Shown here in pieces: positions 26,101 through 38,566 of a stretch of 64,000 bases of DNA. Made by a program: the position numbers and the translations under genes. Numbering within the stretch: position 1 is the stretch's first letter; the number at the start of each line of letters is the position of its first letter. The stretch is from NCBI RefSeq assembly GCF_004193775.1, contig NC_041008.1, positions 43,991,136 through 44,055,135 of the forward strand, read 5' to 3'. The stretch comes from Glycine soja (lineage: Eukaryota > Streptophyta > Magnoliopsida > Fabales > Fabaceae). The notes beneath the pieces were generated by a model that saw only the letters and a program-made list of their open reading frames with translations, made no database searches and was not told where the DNA came from.

Positions 26101-26737
26101 AACTCAAGTGGAGATGTTAAGAATAAGTATCACTGCTGAGCCTACTCCAAAGTGCATAGTTCATAAAAGAGAAGTCCATATCCCATATTTCATAAGAATA
26201 AGTTTTGGTTTTAATAGCTTAGGGTCACAACAAAATTATCTCACATTGCAACCCTAATATGTATGCCTTATTTGTTCTGATGCAAGAACAAAACAAACTA
26301 TAAACAGTGTGTACAGAAAGTGGCAGCTACGGCCGTGATTAAATTTGAATTTGCCTATTGCAACATAGGACAAGTCGCAGACGCATATATACAAGTCCAA
26401 TTAATTTTAACAATTTGTTCTCTATTCAATTGAAATTGCACTTATACGCACAACTCAAGTTTTCTATAGACAAACTTGACAGAATACAGTAAAAAACTTC
26501 AACTCGTTAGAAATACTTAAAATTGAATTTCTAACAGAATTTGCAAGTCTCGAAACCAACCACAGATAATAAGACATAATCTGACCAGAATGAGTGACGT
26601 TTGGAAACCATTTCCTAGTGGATTTTACACAATAAATCAAGCGTGCTACGGTTTATATAGATTTTAGTAGCTAACACTGTTGTACAACAATTAAACAAGA
26701 GCTACACTAAAACATTAGTGACGGATGGGACTTCAAA

Positions 26738-29135
26738 TTAATCCTTTTGGCGTTTGGGCAGGGGAAATGACACTCTCTGATGGGGATTCGGCTGCACGTC
26801 TTCCTGAGAGGGATTGGGAATGGTAGCTTCTTCATCCTCTGTTTCTTCTAAAGGTTCGGCAGGCCTTTTGTTAGGAATTGCAAACTGGTAGTTAGGACTG
26901 ATTAATGTGTCCTGATCAGGTGGAAGTGGGATACCAGGTCCTGCTATAGTCTTTGGCAACGGTATCTTGTTGCGGTTTTGAGCCAACTCCAGAAGCACCT
27001 GCCAAGTGATTACATTAAACATATTATCTTTCAAGGGGGCATATTATTGCTTGAAGGAAAAGAGCAGATGGTATTGGGTCACCAAAGAGACAGGGATCCT
27101 TTCAAGCAAGCAAATATTTCTAGATTGCAGCTCATGATATGGTAACTAACAAAATGAAAATCAGCAAAATGTTTCTACTTTGTAGATAATTTAGCAAATG
27201 GCTATCTCAGCCATAATTCCCAACAGCTGACAATTAAAAATTAGCACAAGTTTAATTTCTGCAAGCTAGTAATAAAACTGTAATACATAAAGGCGAGGGC
27301 CTAGAAAGCTAGAGCCCACAAAAGAGAAAAGAAGACAAGAATAGTTTACATGAAATTTCTTATTTAATCTAGTTAGATAATTTAAAAACAATTTTATCAA
27401 AACTATATAGCACAGGTTCTTGTACCATGGTTGTCAAACTCAACTTATATAATTATACAACTTTACAATTCTAGGCGAGGAAAATGAGTTAACTCAGTTA
27501 AAAACTTGTTCTTGCACAAACTTGGTCAGAGTCACAGTCTAGAACAGACCCAATAATCTTCCCGAAAACTTGTGCAAAACAACTGCACTTTAGGTGTTAA
27601 GTAAGAAATTCTGGTTCAGAGTGCCCTCTTTAGCATGCAAGTTTACTGGAGTACCTTGTTCTTACTGCCAGTGCAGGTTTTGATTTGAAGACAATGGATA
27701 AGATCTGTTGAGGGTTCTTATGGTCTGGCCCTGATGTAAGAACAAAGGGAAAGTTGGAAATTTGCGGCCCTGTAAAAGATGGTTTGGGCTTCATCGGTGG
27801 AGTGGAATAAAGCTGCTATATTGCAACATGTCTGGGTTCTGGTTGCAAAAAGTCCTTCAGTCTGAGTATGTAATCTACATGCAGTGCTTCTCAAAAATAG
27901 AAGAATTTGCTGGTGTATTAAACCAGCAAATAATGGTAGGTGGATTTGTAGGAAACTTTTACAGGTGAGAGAGTTGGCTATAAGATATATTATACATGAC
28001 ATTGGCAATGAAACCAATACATCTCTCCGGTACAACTCTTGGCTATCTATACTTTCTACAGTTGAGAGGCATGTCTGGTGAGCAGATCATAGGACAGTTT
28101 AGTGTTCCCATTTCCCAAAAATGTAAAAGTTGCAGAGATCAGCAAGAAATTAGGGAGTACATCAGAGCTATAAGGCCCTTGAACAGCGATCAACAAGACA
28201 AAGTTATATGAATGCCTGATCACTCAGTTTTCAATAAAAAAATGTCAGGAGGTAAACAACACATAAATGAGGTAATGTATCAATTCTCCACCCCAGTTGC
28301 CTCTTGGCTCAAGTATTCTCGATGCTGGAGCATCAGTTAACAAATCCCTTTTCTACCATTAGTAACAAGCTCGGTGCACGTGATCTATATATGCTCCAGC
28401 TTGAGGGGAAGTGTTAAATATAGCTCATGCAACACTTATAACTATTAGTTTTAGCACATGTTAATACCTGTATGTATGATTTGATTAGGATTAGCATTTC
28501 TTTGCGATATCATTACATGTGTGGTCAACATTTGACACACATTACACAATTACCAAACCTAATGCATTCAATGAAATATAATTCTACAAAGTCACAGAAG
28601 CGAACAATTTCAAGTCCTCTGGTGGGTTTTAATTGAGTAGCAATATAGATATCAAGACATCATCACATGGTAAACAAGCAAAGTTCAGCAAGTTACTTCA
28701 AACCATCAGCGCACCCAATTAAATCAACAACACGTTTAGATTTGACAGCAAATACAAGAATTGGGGAAACACGCAATTTCTTATGTTGTGCACACGAAAC
28801 AAAATCGAACAACAATTGGAAAGGAAGATGAATAAATCATAAATGAAGAATTATGAATGAATTAGTATTACCTCACGAGGGGGTGGTTGCGAGAAGCTGA
28901 AGTTGACCTTGGACTGAATCGCAAGCTTAACGTCGTCACAGTCAATTGCAGATTTTCCAGCATGCTCTGAATAGACTTGTGCATCGGTTAACACATCGAC
29001 AACGTAGCGATACCATAGCTCTAGAAACTTGTGAATGACGCGAGGTTCGTAGTCTTCTACGCCCATTGATTTCAGCAAAGACTTCACAATCTTCGCGTCC
29101 CTTGGCATTGCCGACTCTTCCTCTTTGTCAGCCAT
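26738..29135 (-). CDS. TAF9: TFIID subunit TAF9
   Basis: TAF9 is a histone-fold subunit of the general transcription factor TFIID, and of SAGA-type complexes, pairing with TAF6. Two coding exons, 29135-28872 and 26998-26738, join cleanly in frame (GAG|GTG) to 174 residues, close to other plant TAF9 proteins. Exon 1 (88 codons) holds nearly the whole histone fold: [20 protein letters not shown], then [17 protein letters not shown] and the [13 protein letters not shown] helix. Exon 2 gives the [15 protein letters not shown] segment and a Pro- and acid-rich tail ending in the basic PLPKRQKD, a possible nuclear signal. The single intron is 1.87 kb and carries a LINE fragment on the opposite strand. 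Upstream lie three GGCCCA-type site II motifs, usual for housekeeping genes. TAF9 is normally low-copy and essential, so the gene is probably active. Confidence 0.93.
27735..28245 (+). mobile_element. Decayed LINE (non-LTR) reverse-transcriptase fragment in TAF9 intron
   Basis: On the plus strand, antisense to TAF9, the translation from about 27800 reads [17 protein letters not shown], followed in the same frame by [18 protein letters not shown] and then, after a frame change, PISQKCKSC...[14 protein letters not shown] and MPDHS. These match the region between the reverse transcriptase and the zf-RVT domain of plant L1-type elements. Two Trp codons have become TGA and at least one frameshift is present. 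Neither the element's 5' part nor a poly(A) tail is visible, so it is an old internal fragment. Confidence 0.75.
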
Positions 29136-29285
29136 GCCTCTTTACTGCACCGTTCAAAAGCAAGAACCAATTGAAATCCAACGGTGGCCGGAGTCGCCGG
29201 GAACGGTGTCGGACTTCAGAATTTCTCTGATTGTAAGAGAAAGACTAGTAAGAAGACAAGGGCACAAAGACTCTTCCTTTTGCTA

Positions 29286-29321
29286 TGGGCCTTATCTTGG
29301 CCCAAAGTGCTAATAGGCCCA
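29286..29321 (-). promoter_or_regulatory. Three site II (GGCCCA/TGGGCC) motifs upstream of TAF9
   Basis: TGGGCC at 29286-29291, GGCCCA at 29299-29304 and GGCCCA at 29316-29321 lie about 150-190 bp upstream of the TAF9 ATG. Site II motifs are bound by TCP factors and are enriched in plant housekeeping and ribosomal-protein promoters. Spacing fits a TAF9 promoter; the role is inferred. Confidence 0.6.
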
Positions 29322-30660
29322 AAGGAATCGATTGGTTACTCTTCGAAAAAGATAAAAGAGTATCTATTGGTTACTCTGTGATAAGGTGCTAATCGTCCGG
29401 TTATTATATGATAAAGCTGCAGTGCGCTCTTTCTTGCCGTCGATTCGTTCACAGATTAACAAAAAGACAAAGAACAGAAAAGATAAAAAGACAAGTATTA
29501 AAGTAAATTATACTGCTATTTAATCAGCATTTTAATTTTTTTTCTCAATACTTCATCCATTTTATTTCTATATGATAACTTCTTTAATTTGAAAAATATT
29601 AGATTGACATTTCTGATATATTATACTGGCACTCTATTATCCGAGAAATATATCATGCCTTATAGTTTTACAGAAAATATTTTAAATGTTTAAAAAAAAG
29701 TTGTATGTAAAGTCAAAAGAAATCAAGAGTGTAATTTGGTCTATATATTAATATATACGTGTGTGAATTTAATTCCTTTTATTTTAATTTAATTGTTCGT
29801 GTTTTTTTTTTTAAGTTTTTAATGGTTAAAATTAAGTTATTTTTTCTTAAATTTTGACAAACAATTAATAAAAGTGTAATGAAAATGTGACATGCAGTTA
29901 ATTAATTTACATGCAAATGAGAAAATATAAATATTTAAATAAAACTAAAAAAGATAAGTCATCTTTTGTTTTTAATGTGAATACAAACCTAATATTATTA
30001 ATCCACTAAATTTGTTCAAATAATTTGTATACAATCTTAATTTGAAATCTCATCACTGCCATTATACAATAAAAAACCCTAACATGTTATTTTTAATTCG
30101 TCATATGCAACTAACATAAAACACAGCATGGAAAGAAACAGGTACACTTTCTTTGATGCCTCCTTTTCCTCCTTTTGTTTTTCTAATTTCCTCTTTGTCA
30201 CCCCTTGTAGATCTAGGTTATCAACATGTACATACAAATTAACTTTTGCACACATCTGATCCTAATAATTTCCTCGACAATTTCATGTTTTGTTTTCTAC
30301 CTTGAGCATCAGGAAAAAAGAAATAAAATTGAGTTATTCAAAATTCATATGAAATTCTATTTTTTTTTCAAATGATGACAAAGTTCGGACCAAAATTCAA
30401 ATCTTTAGGAGATTATATTCATGGGTCCTTTTTGTTTTTTCCATTGGTGTTTTTTGTTAGAGTTTACAACCTTGCTTGTAATGTTTGGATGATAGTGGGA
30501 CAAGAGATGTCGGTGGTGCAATATAGACAATTTTCTTAAACCTAGAACAGAATTTATGAACGTGCTCTAAAGGAACTAAAAAAAAACAGTAACATGGTAG
30601 CAGCCAGTAACGTTATCCTTATGTAAAAAATATAAGCTAGCCAGAGAAACTCCATTAAAG
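29322..30660. other. Intergenic between divergent TAF9 and SFR2
   Basis: AT-rich DNA without a recognisable gene. It separates two divergently transcribed genes and should hold both promoters; the distal TAF9 promoter and the SFR2 promoter cannot be separated by sequence alone. Confidence 0.5.
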
Positions 30661-30730
30661 TGCTATGCGCCTCGTGAATAGAACTCTCACACTCAGTTCA
30701 GAAAACGCCGGTGAAGTAAGCGTTCACGTG
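30631..30730 (+). promoter_or_regulatory. SFR2 promoter/leader region with G-box
   Basis: A TATA-like TATAAG lies at 30631-30636 and a perfect CACGTG at 30725-30730, followed by GTGACGTGC. If the TATA-like site is used, the leader is about 150 nt, includes the G-box, and contains upstream ATGs at 30665, 30779 and 30783. If transcription starts nearer the CT-rich 30683-30690, only the latter two are included. Confidence 0.4.
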
Positions 30731-30799
30731 TTAAGTGAAGTGACTGTGACGTGCACTTTCACTGTTCTTCTGTTTGTTATGTATGGCTTTGAAAGCTAG
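30665..30799 (+). other. Possible upstream ORF in SFR2 leader (44 codons)
   Basis: An ATG at 30665 opens a frame of 44 codons ending at TAG 30797-30799, 18 bp before the SFR2 start and in a different frame. A second in-frame ATG at 30779 would give a 6-residue version. Whether it is in the mRNA depends on the unknown transcription start. Confidence 0.4.
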
Positions 30800-30821
30800 G
30801 CAGCAACACGCATTTCGATGA
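30783..30821 (+). other. Possible upstream ORF overlapping the SFR2 start (12 codons)
   Basis: An ATG at 30783 encodes 12 residues and its TGA (30819-30821) overlaps the SFR2 ATG (30818-30820) as ATGA. Such overlap can reduce or couple initiation at the main start. The sequence is clear; translation is not shown. Confidence 0.45.
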
Positions 30822-33800
30822 CGGTGGTCGGACTCTTCCTCACCGCCACGAAGCTCGCCGGAGCTCTTTTCACTCTCACCGTCGCCGCCAACGCCTTCTC
30901 CTACTCCCGCTTTCGCAAGAAGAACCTTCGCCGTTTCCGCTCCCCCATCGACGAATCCCAAGACACTCTCGCACACTTTAACATCGCCGGTAATTTACAA
31001 TTAAACACTATCTTTTCTATCAGTAACGCGTTTCCCCCACCCAAAAACCTTTCTTCTCTCAATTTTGTTATCTCTATTATGCGTAACTAACATTAACGAC
31101 CCTAGCGTATATAACATTTTCAGGTAGCATGAGTTCAATTCTTTAGAAACTGTATTATAATCGAGTGGTCTTAATTATGAATTTAATTAAGTTGCAGTAA
31201 TGAATATCATCGCATCGTTGTAGATAAAATTCATGTTTAGGATAAGTTCGGCCGCACTATCAAGGTTTTTGTAGTGTCCGCAAATGTTAAGTGACCACAA
31301 TGGCGGTTATATCAGCCGTAATATCCTGCAATATCAAGGATTAGAATGAAATTGTAAATGTGAACTCATTTTAAAACCTTAGGACTCAGGGGAGTGTAAA
31401 TTTTTAAGGCGTATGAACATTGAACACTTTAATTGTTTGTCCGAAAGCATATGGTTGAGGATAATATTTTCTTTTTAAAATTTTATTTGTTGCAGAAGGG
31501 GAAGATGAGTTTTTCTTTGGTTTGGCGACAGCGCCAGCACATGTTGAGGACAGGCTTGATGATGCTTGGATCCAGTTTGCTGAGAAAAAGAGAGGTGGAG
31601 GTGGTGGTGACTCAGAGGGGAAGCAGAGAGTGGATGCTGTGATTGGTTCTGCTTCTGGTGATGGTGGGTCCCAGCAGGCCATAACATCTCCACGGAGCAG
31701 GAAGCCTCTTAAGGTGGCGATGGAGGCCATGATTAGGGGAATTGAGAAGTACATGGAAGTGGAAGTGCAAGAAGGAGAAGAAGAAGCCCGTCCTAATGTA
31801 ACTGCTTGGCATAATGTTCCACGCCCGTAAGCCCTGAGATAATTTTATTTTCATGTTAATTGCAGCAAGAGATGGATCTTTTAGACATCCAGGGTTTGTT
31901 AGGTTTGGAGGAAATCGAAGGGAGTGTGATTTTTTTTATTCATGCATTTATTCTTCAATTAATTTTTAGAATGACAGGAATAAAATCATAGGTTATCATG
32001 AAAGGAAACCTTCCAATATTTTTTTTTATAATACATAATACATGTATTAGACTGTCATCCTATTACAAACTGCTGTCATGTATTAATAGTGAATTATGAT
32101 TAGTTGCCAGCATAAAAACTTACTCACCGATGCCTGACTAAACTCCTTTTTATAAACATTATGTAACTCTTAAATTCAAGTTTAAAGTTTTACCCTCCCC
32201 CCCCTCCCAAAAAAAGTCTAGTTTTATGGCTAACTAGAATTTTAAAAAATGCCTGATTTTCAGGGAGGAGAGGTTAAGGTTTTGGTCTGATCCTGAAACA
32301 GAAATAAAATTGGCCAAGGATACTGGTGTTACAGTTTTTCGCATGGGAATAGATTGGACAAGAATCATGCCAATGGAGCCAGTAAACAGCCTTAATGAAT
32401 CTGTAAGTTGGATGCTGACCTTTTCGTAATGATGATGAATAACGGTGACATTCATGGTTATGCTTATGTCAGTCAATAGCTTCTCTAATGGAGCTTAAGC
32501 TTATGCATATGTTTTTCAATTTTCTGTTTTATGTTGAACTATGAGTAACTCACTTGTTCTTTCTTAGGTTAACTATGCTGCATTGGAACGGTATAAGTGG
32601 ATTATAAATAGGGTTCGATCATATGGAATGAAAGTGATGCTCACTCTTTTTCATCACTCACTTCCACCCTGGGCTGGTGAGTATGGAGGTTGGAAGCTGG
32701 AAAAGACAGTGGATTATTTCATGGACTTTACCAGGTTAGTTTTTCCTTTAGTGGCTGTTGTCTGTATGCTATGGCCTATTATTACTCTAGCTGCTGTGGA
32801 TGTCTCTCAAGTTTCAAGTGAGATTAACAGCTACCCTGTGCCAGCCTATGGTTGTAACTTGTAAATGAATGAAGTGCATACATAATTGAATTTGTACATG
32901 GATCCTTTTTCCCATCGTCATGGAAAATTTCAAAATCGTAGTCCAATTATGGTGCTGGATTAATTACAGCAAAATTACATTTTTATCTTGTGTTTGAGTC
33001 TTTATTCATTTGTAAACTGGTATATTAACCTGTCATGGCATACCGGTTTCCTTTAAGATAAACTCTTATGACTATATGCCAACAAATAAATACTTCATTC
33101 AATGATTTAAACAGAATAGTATTGTTTAAAACAGGGTTGAATTAAATAGGTTGGGTTCATTGAATATCACAGTACGATAGCAGCAATTTGTTAGTGCAGA
33201 TTAAGCAATGTGAAGTTTCTAATCACACAAGATGGTGAAGCAAGATGTCAGACTTAGTGGAATAGAAGGTGCTGAATCAAATATACCAGGTGGACATGTA
33301 AAACTTTAGGTTCATTCTTAAAAAATTATTGGAACTACTGGACTAAAACGTGATTTTCTTTTTTCTCATCAAAACAGCAATGAAACCATGCTAACTACTA
33401 AGAAAATCATTTGAAAGTTAAATGAAAAGCTGATAGTTCAGTGATGAAATGTCTTCCTCTGTGAATTCTCCTCCATCTTGACTCCATTATGATATAATAA
33501 TAGTTTGAGTTTTCTATGTCACATTTAACCATCCTTCTGTCTCTTTACCGATGACTACTAATTCCATGCATGTCTTTTTTAACATGTTTGGGAAAGTTTA
33601 GAGATTGACATTCCTGTTCCTGCTTCTATATACAATTTTTTCTTTTCATGAATATCAATTTTCTTGTTGTTTAGCTCACATTATTGGTCTAGTCCTATTG
33701 AGTTACTCATCTTATGATAGTATATTCATGAAACTATTTCTCATATCCTCCCTTTCCATGAAGGCTTGTTGTAGACAGTGTCTCAGATTTGGTAGACTAT

Positions 33801-35826
33801 TGGGTAACATTTAATGAGCCCCATGTCTTCTGTATGCTTACTTATTGTGCTGGAGCTTGGCCTGGTGGTCATCCTGATATGCTTGAGGCTGCTACTTCTG
33901 CACTTCCAACTGGTGTTTTCCAGCAGGCCATGCATTGGATGTCTATTGCACACTCAAAGGCATATGACTACATCCATGGGCTAAGGTGTTTTCTTTCTCA
34001 AAGAAGCTTCAGATTTGTTGCAAGTTTATATTGGGAATATAGATAATCAGAGACCTGCTTATGAAACTTAAAAATATTTGTTCATTCAACAATGTTTTTA
34101 TGATATTTATCCTCTTTTCCTGGCTTATCTGTATTAGCTTTTATTTATTAGCTTCTTTCTATGTCCATTCTCTGTTACCATATCTTTCAAGTGCAATCAA
34201 TCGTTTTATGCCTTCCCATCCCTTCACATTTATAAGGCTAAACATTTGCAGTTGATAACTTACGCTATTTTCTAATTTTATATTTGTAATTATCTGAACT
34301 ATAATATCTTTTTGGCAGTAACCCATTAAATTCAATAGTCGGTGTAGCACATCATGTGTCATTCATGCGACCCTATGGTTTGTTTGATATTGCTGCTGTT
34401 TCACTGGCTAATTCGTTGACTCTCTTCCCATACATTGATGACATATCTGAGAAGCTGGACTATATAGGCATAAACTACTATGGGCAGGTTTGCTTTATTA
34501 ACCTTGACTGTACACTGTGCATGATATCTGGCATACCCACATGAAAATTCTCACATTTATTTCAGGAAGTGGTTTCGGGTGCAGGCCTGAAGCTGGTGGA
34601 AAATGATGAGTATAGCGAATCAGGTCGTGGGGTATACCCTGATGGCTTATACCGTATGTTGCTTCAGTACCATGAAAGATACAAACATCTAAATATTCCT
34701 TTCATCATTACTGAAAATGGGGTTTCAGATGAGACAGATTTGATCCGCCGGCCATATCTCTTGGAGCATTTGCTTGCTATTTATGCTGCCATGATCATGG
34801 TTCTGATTATGAATTAAATCTTTATTTGCTTAAAATTAAGTTAATCTTTCATAAACACCGATTTCATGTTAGACTTCTTGTAATTGTTCTACAGGGTGTG
34901 CGTGTACTTGGTTACCTGTTCTGGACTATTTCTGATAACTGGGAGTGGGCCGATGGGTATGGTCCCAAGTTTGGACTTGTCGCAGTTGACCGGGCAAATA
35001 ATCTTGCACGGATCCCTCGCCCCTCTTACCATCTATTTTCTAAAGTTCGAACTCCCTGTCTGCATTTGCTTTTCCATGACATCTGCTGTCTAATTTTTAT
35101 GACACTTTCTATGAACTCTTGATTGCAGATTGTGAATACAGGCAAAGTTACACGTGAAGATCGTGAAAGAGCATGGGATGAACTTCAAAGATCTGCGAAA
35201 GAGAAGAAAACAAGGCCATTTTATCGGGCTGTGGATAAACACTGTTTAATGTATGCAGGTAATTATTTACTCATAATTTCGACTAACACAATCTGTGTCT
35301 CTATAGATTTGTAGGACTGCGTGTTTCTTTTGGATTTTATGTTTGTTTCCCTCCGTTATTTTAACATATTGTTTTTTCCATGCACAGATTGTTTTTACTT
35401 TGCAACTTTACATCAATAATTTAGCCATTTAAATTTATGACAATTATATCAGCACCATGCGAAACTGAAGACAAATATTTGTGGTTCCTGTTTTAACAAG
35501 GACAAATAGTTATATCAAGTTTAAGATGACTATTTAACACTACATTATATTCATTCTTCAATGACTTGAGTTCTATATGGGGGTTATATGGATAAGTCTA
35601 GTAAGTTTTCTTGGTTCTCATGACAGGCGGACTTGATGAACCTGAACAGCGACCTTATATAGATCGAGATTGGCGGTTTGGTCATTATCAGATGGACGGA
35701 CTCCAGGATCACTTGAGCCGCTTCTCAAGATCCATTTTTCGACCATTCTCCCTCTTCTCCCTAAAAAGAAAACCAAAATCTCAAAAGAAGAATGCCAAAT
35801 TAATTCTTCAGCCTCTTGAAACATAG
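30818..35826 (+). CDS. SFR2: Galactolipid:galactolipid galactosyltransferase SFR2 (GH1)
   Basis: SFR2 (SENSITIVE TO FREEZING 2) acts at the chloroplast outer envelope, moving galactose between monogalactosyldiacylglycerols and so stabilising membranes during freezing and dehydration. Ten coding exons (30818-30989, 31496-31826, 32264-32402, 32568-32734, 33764-33985, 34319-34487, 34566-34799, 34895-35044, 35129-35258, 35627-35826) join in frame to 637 residues, close to the family's length of just over 620. The N-terminus has a hydrophobic membrane segment (about 1-27), then SYSRFRKKN and FRSPIDESQDTL, hallmarks of SFR2 rather than ordinary beta-glucosidases. The GH1 acid/base is E288 (TFNEPH), the nucleophile E450 (ITENG). 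Residues 80-160 form a Gly- and Glu-rich insertion (KKRGGGGGD, EVEVQEGEEEARPN), and a basic C-terminal tail ends in LILQPLET. Exon 8 uses a weak donor (AAA|GTTCGA) before an 84-bp intron. All key residues are present, so the gene is probably functional. Confidence 0.95.
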
Positions 35827-36650
35827 CAATTGATTTCTCTTGTCCCAGATTCTATATTTTTGAGTGATGAGCACTTTCAATTTCAATATTCAACCCCAGG
35901 CACACCTGTCTAACTTTCATTATATCTGTAATATTGTACTGGGGGTATTATTATGCATTCTTGTTGTAAAGCTTATTTGTCTCATTTTTACCTAGAAGTC
36001 AACATATTAACATAATCACTGGATGGTAATATGAGATGCCAGTCCCTGTTAGCGGAATGTCATGTATTGTACCCTGGACATACACAAAAATGCAAATCGC
36101 TGACCACTTAATGTAAACAAGAGCCTCCCTTTTTTCTTTTCTTTCTCCCAAGGAACTATGAACTCCTCTTTTCAATGGAGTGAGATATTTCACGTTTAAC
36201 TTTTCCCAATTCATACTGGTCATGGCATATCAGTATATTATACAAATCTCGTCTCCTTATTGCGCAAATGCACTTTAGATGTTCTAAAATGTGCAGCCAA
36301 ATTGCCAAAGGTCTCAGCTTTCTAATCATGCAACCCTCACAAGAGAAAGATCAAGAACAGGGAATTTCCCGCTTCTTGGAAATGGATGAGAATTGCATTG
36401 TCTCAGTGTAGTCGGAGCTGCATTAGTTTTCACGTTTGTATAACATGTGTTCCAGTTTTGCTGCATTATTCAGATAATATATAATACATAAATATATGAA
36501 TGACTTTGGAGATGCTTTAAGTTGTCTGTTCATCCGTGATGCTTATATTCGCGATTGTAATGTACAATGGTGCTAGTCCTGATTGTATATTGATAATCCT
36601 CAAATATGTTTTAATTTCACACATGATTTGAGGTCATTATCTAGTGTATT
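35827..36650. other. 3' region of SFR2 and spacer
   Basis: Non-coding AT-rich sequence after the SFR2 stop. I see no further gene; the 3' end of the transcript is not pinned down. Confidence 0.5.
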
Positions 36651-36809
36651 TTTATAAATTGAGCCTTGTTTTAACTCAAAAATTAGTAAAGATTAGGAAT
36701 TATCACTTAATATCTTTGTTTTGTTAGTTTTAGGTCTTTTTGATGTATTTGTGGGAGTCTTTACAAGAAATTGAATAAAAAAGACAAGGAGAGTTATTTC
36801 CCTTAAGTG

Positions 36810-37200
36810 TGGCTTAGTGTGTGCTTAAGCAAACCAAGACAAAATCAATTGAAGGAGACACTGACTTATCTCGCTTAAGTCCAGTTGTTGAGCGAGAGGA
36901 ATTTAGAAGATTTATGATGAAGTTAAGCACGCTTAAGCGTGACATGCTATGTGTTAAGCGAGCCAAGTCAGAGAACAAAATTGGATTCACTGAAAGTCCT
37001 TGCTTAAGCCCAAACCTTGAGGTGCTTAAGCAAAACAATCAAGTCAATGGAAGCACACAAGAACCTCGCTTAAGCGTGACATTCTGTGCTTTTAAGTGAG
37101 TAGAATCATAAACTAATGAATTGAAAATCAAAAGGTTTCGCTTAAGCGAGAAGTTACCCAAGCTTAAGCCAGGAGATTGCGACATGCTCAAGCCCACAAT
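36810..37200. repeat. CTTAAGC-rich repetitive sequence, probably LTR-retroelement debris
   Basis: About ten copies or near-copies of the palindromic core CTTAAG, mostly as GCTTAAGC or CGCTTAAGCG, are packed into less than 400 bp, with flanking GCGAG/CTCGC variants. The following 300-500 bp is AT-rich with no frame. CTTAAGC-rich stretches are, to my knowledge, common in repetitive DNA of Glycine and relatives, often inside LTR elements; no LTR pair or coding part can be seen here, so the class is not settled. Confidence 0.5.
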
Positions 37201-38480
37201 AGAATATAAAAGACTTGAGGTCTAATTGAAGGATTTTGGTGCCTTTTGAGAGCAACTTTATGACAAAGAGAGAGAACCATTCTTAGGACTTTTAGCTTTG
37301 ATTCATTACACATTGGTATGAATCATCTTTACACTTGTAATCAAGCTATGAGCGACTAATATCCTCATCTATTGGAGTTGAAAATATTGAATCTAATTTC
37401 ATGTAATACTCTTTCTTAATACAATTATTCAATTTCATTCTTCCTCTTCTTCTATTAATGTTTGTTTTAGACTGATCACCTATTATTTGATATTAGAAAT
37501 TGATAGTTTAGTTGATAGATATTCGTTTGATTTCTGAACTAAGAAGAGTACCTAATTGGAGTTGATTCTAGACATATGTCAAAATCAATTAAACTCTGCA
37601 AATTCTTAAACATTAATGATGATTGCTTAGGTTAATTTACCAAGACATTGAGAATTAATTTAAATAACTTAGATTCTTTCACCTAAGACATTAGGTTTAA
37701 AATATAATTATGAATTGGAGACAAATTATATTGATTAAAATTTACTTTAAAAAAGGGGGAAACAAAACTCAACCTTGGCTGTTCAAACTATCCATTTCTC
37801 ACAACAGTAAATGTTCTTCAACTAGTTTCTTTTATATTCTTTTACAAATTCAAGTATAACCATTTGAGAAATACTTTTACAAACCGTAGTCTTTTAATTA
37901 AAATTGTCCGAATAATCATTGGTCTTTTAGGAGATGACTTCGACATAAATTCTAATACTATTTCCAAACTTAATTTTATTTGAGAAAAAAAGTCCCTAAC
38001 ATATAAAATTACAGGGCAAAAGGAAATTCTAATTATTCATGATTTGTAGTTGCCAATAATAAGAGACAAACGTGTGATAGTTTGTATAATGGTGCTGCAT
38101 TATCATCTTTGTATAACATACTCTTATTCTAGTTATTTTATCCTATTATAATGTTATAGTAGTTTATATTAGCATTTTATGTATTAATATTTAGTATCGT
38201 TATAACTCATGAAATTCATCCTAAATGTCTTTAACTTTTGAAAAAGCATCATTATGCACGCATGATTGGAATAATTTTAAAATATTATTCAATCATACAA
38301 CATAATCTATAACGATAACTACTAAGTCATACCACCTTTACAACTTTTGTTTTTATTGATTTTAACATGAATATTTAAATTAATATAAACAATCAAGTTT
38401 AAACAAATAAAGGTTCAGAACTTTGAGTCAAATTAAAAGTAGAGCTAAATTTTGAGTGAATAGACATTTTGTCATTATTT
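37201..38480. other. AT-rich spacer, probable repeat debris
   Basis: No open frame with a known motif. Its left part looks continuous with the CTTAAGC-rich sequence. Confidence 0.4.
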
Positions 38481-38566
38481 TTTAGTCATTGTACATTAAT
38501 TTTTATCTTTTTGAAATATAAAAATAATTTCTATCATTACAATCCTTCTATTATTGACAATTTTAG

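Larger units (their letters stand above)
16143..26700. other. 10.6-kb gene-poor, AT-rich region
   Basis: I find no open frame with a recognisable family motif. The region has long A/T runs, an (AT)23 and a (CT)34 tract, a MITE-like hairpin at 21279-21406, a 16-bp palindrome at 21784-21799, and at 23390-23430 a GCC-plus-A-run ending that resembles a retroposon tail. Slightly GC-richer patches at about 17760-18140, 22190-22320 and 23540-23700 have no stable reading frame. It may hold regulatory DNA for the flanking genes, or non-coding RNA genes I cannot recognise. Confidence 0.5.

Noticed and set aside
31404..31854. Long overlapping minus-strand frames opposite SFR2 exon 2
   Set aside because: They are shadows of the Gly/Glu-rich coding exon, which joins in frame to the rest of SFR2.
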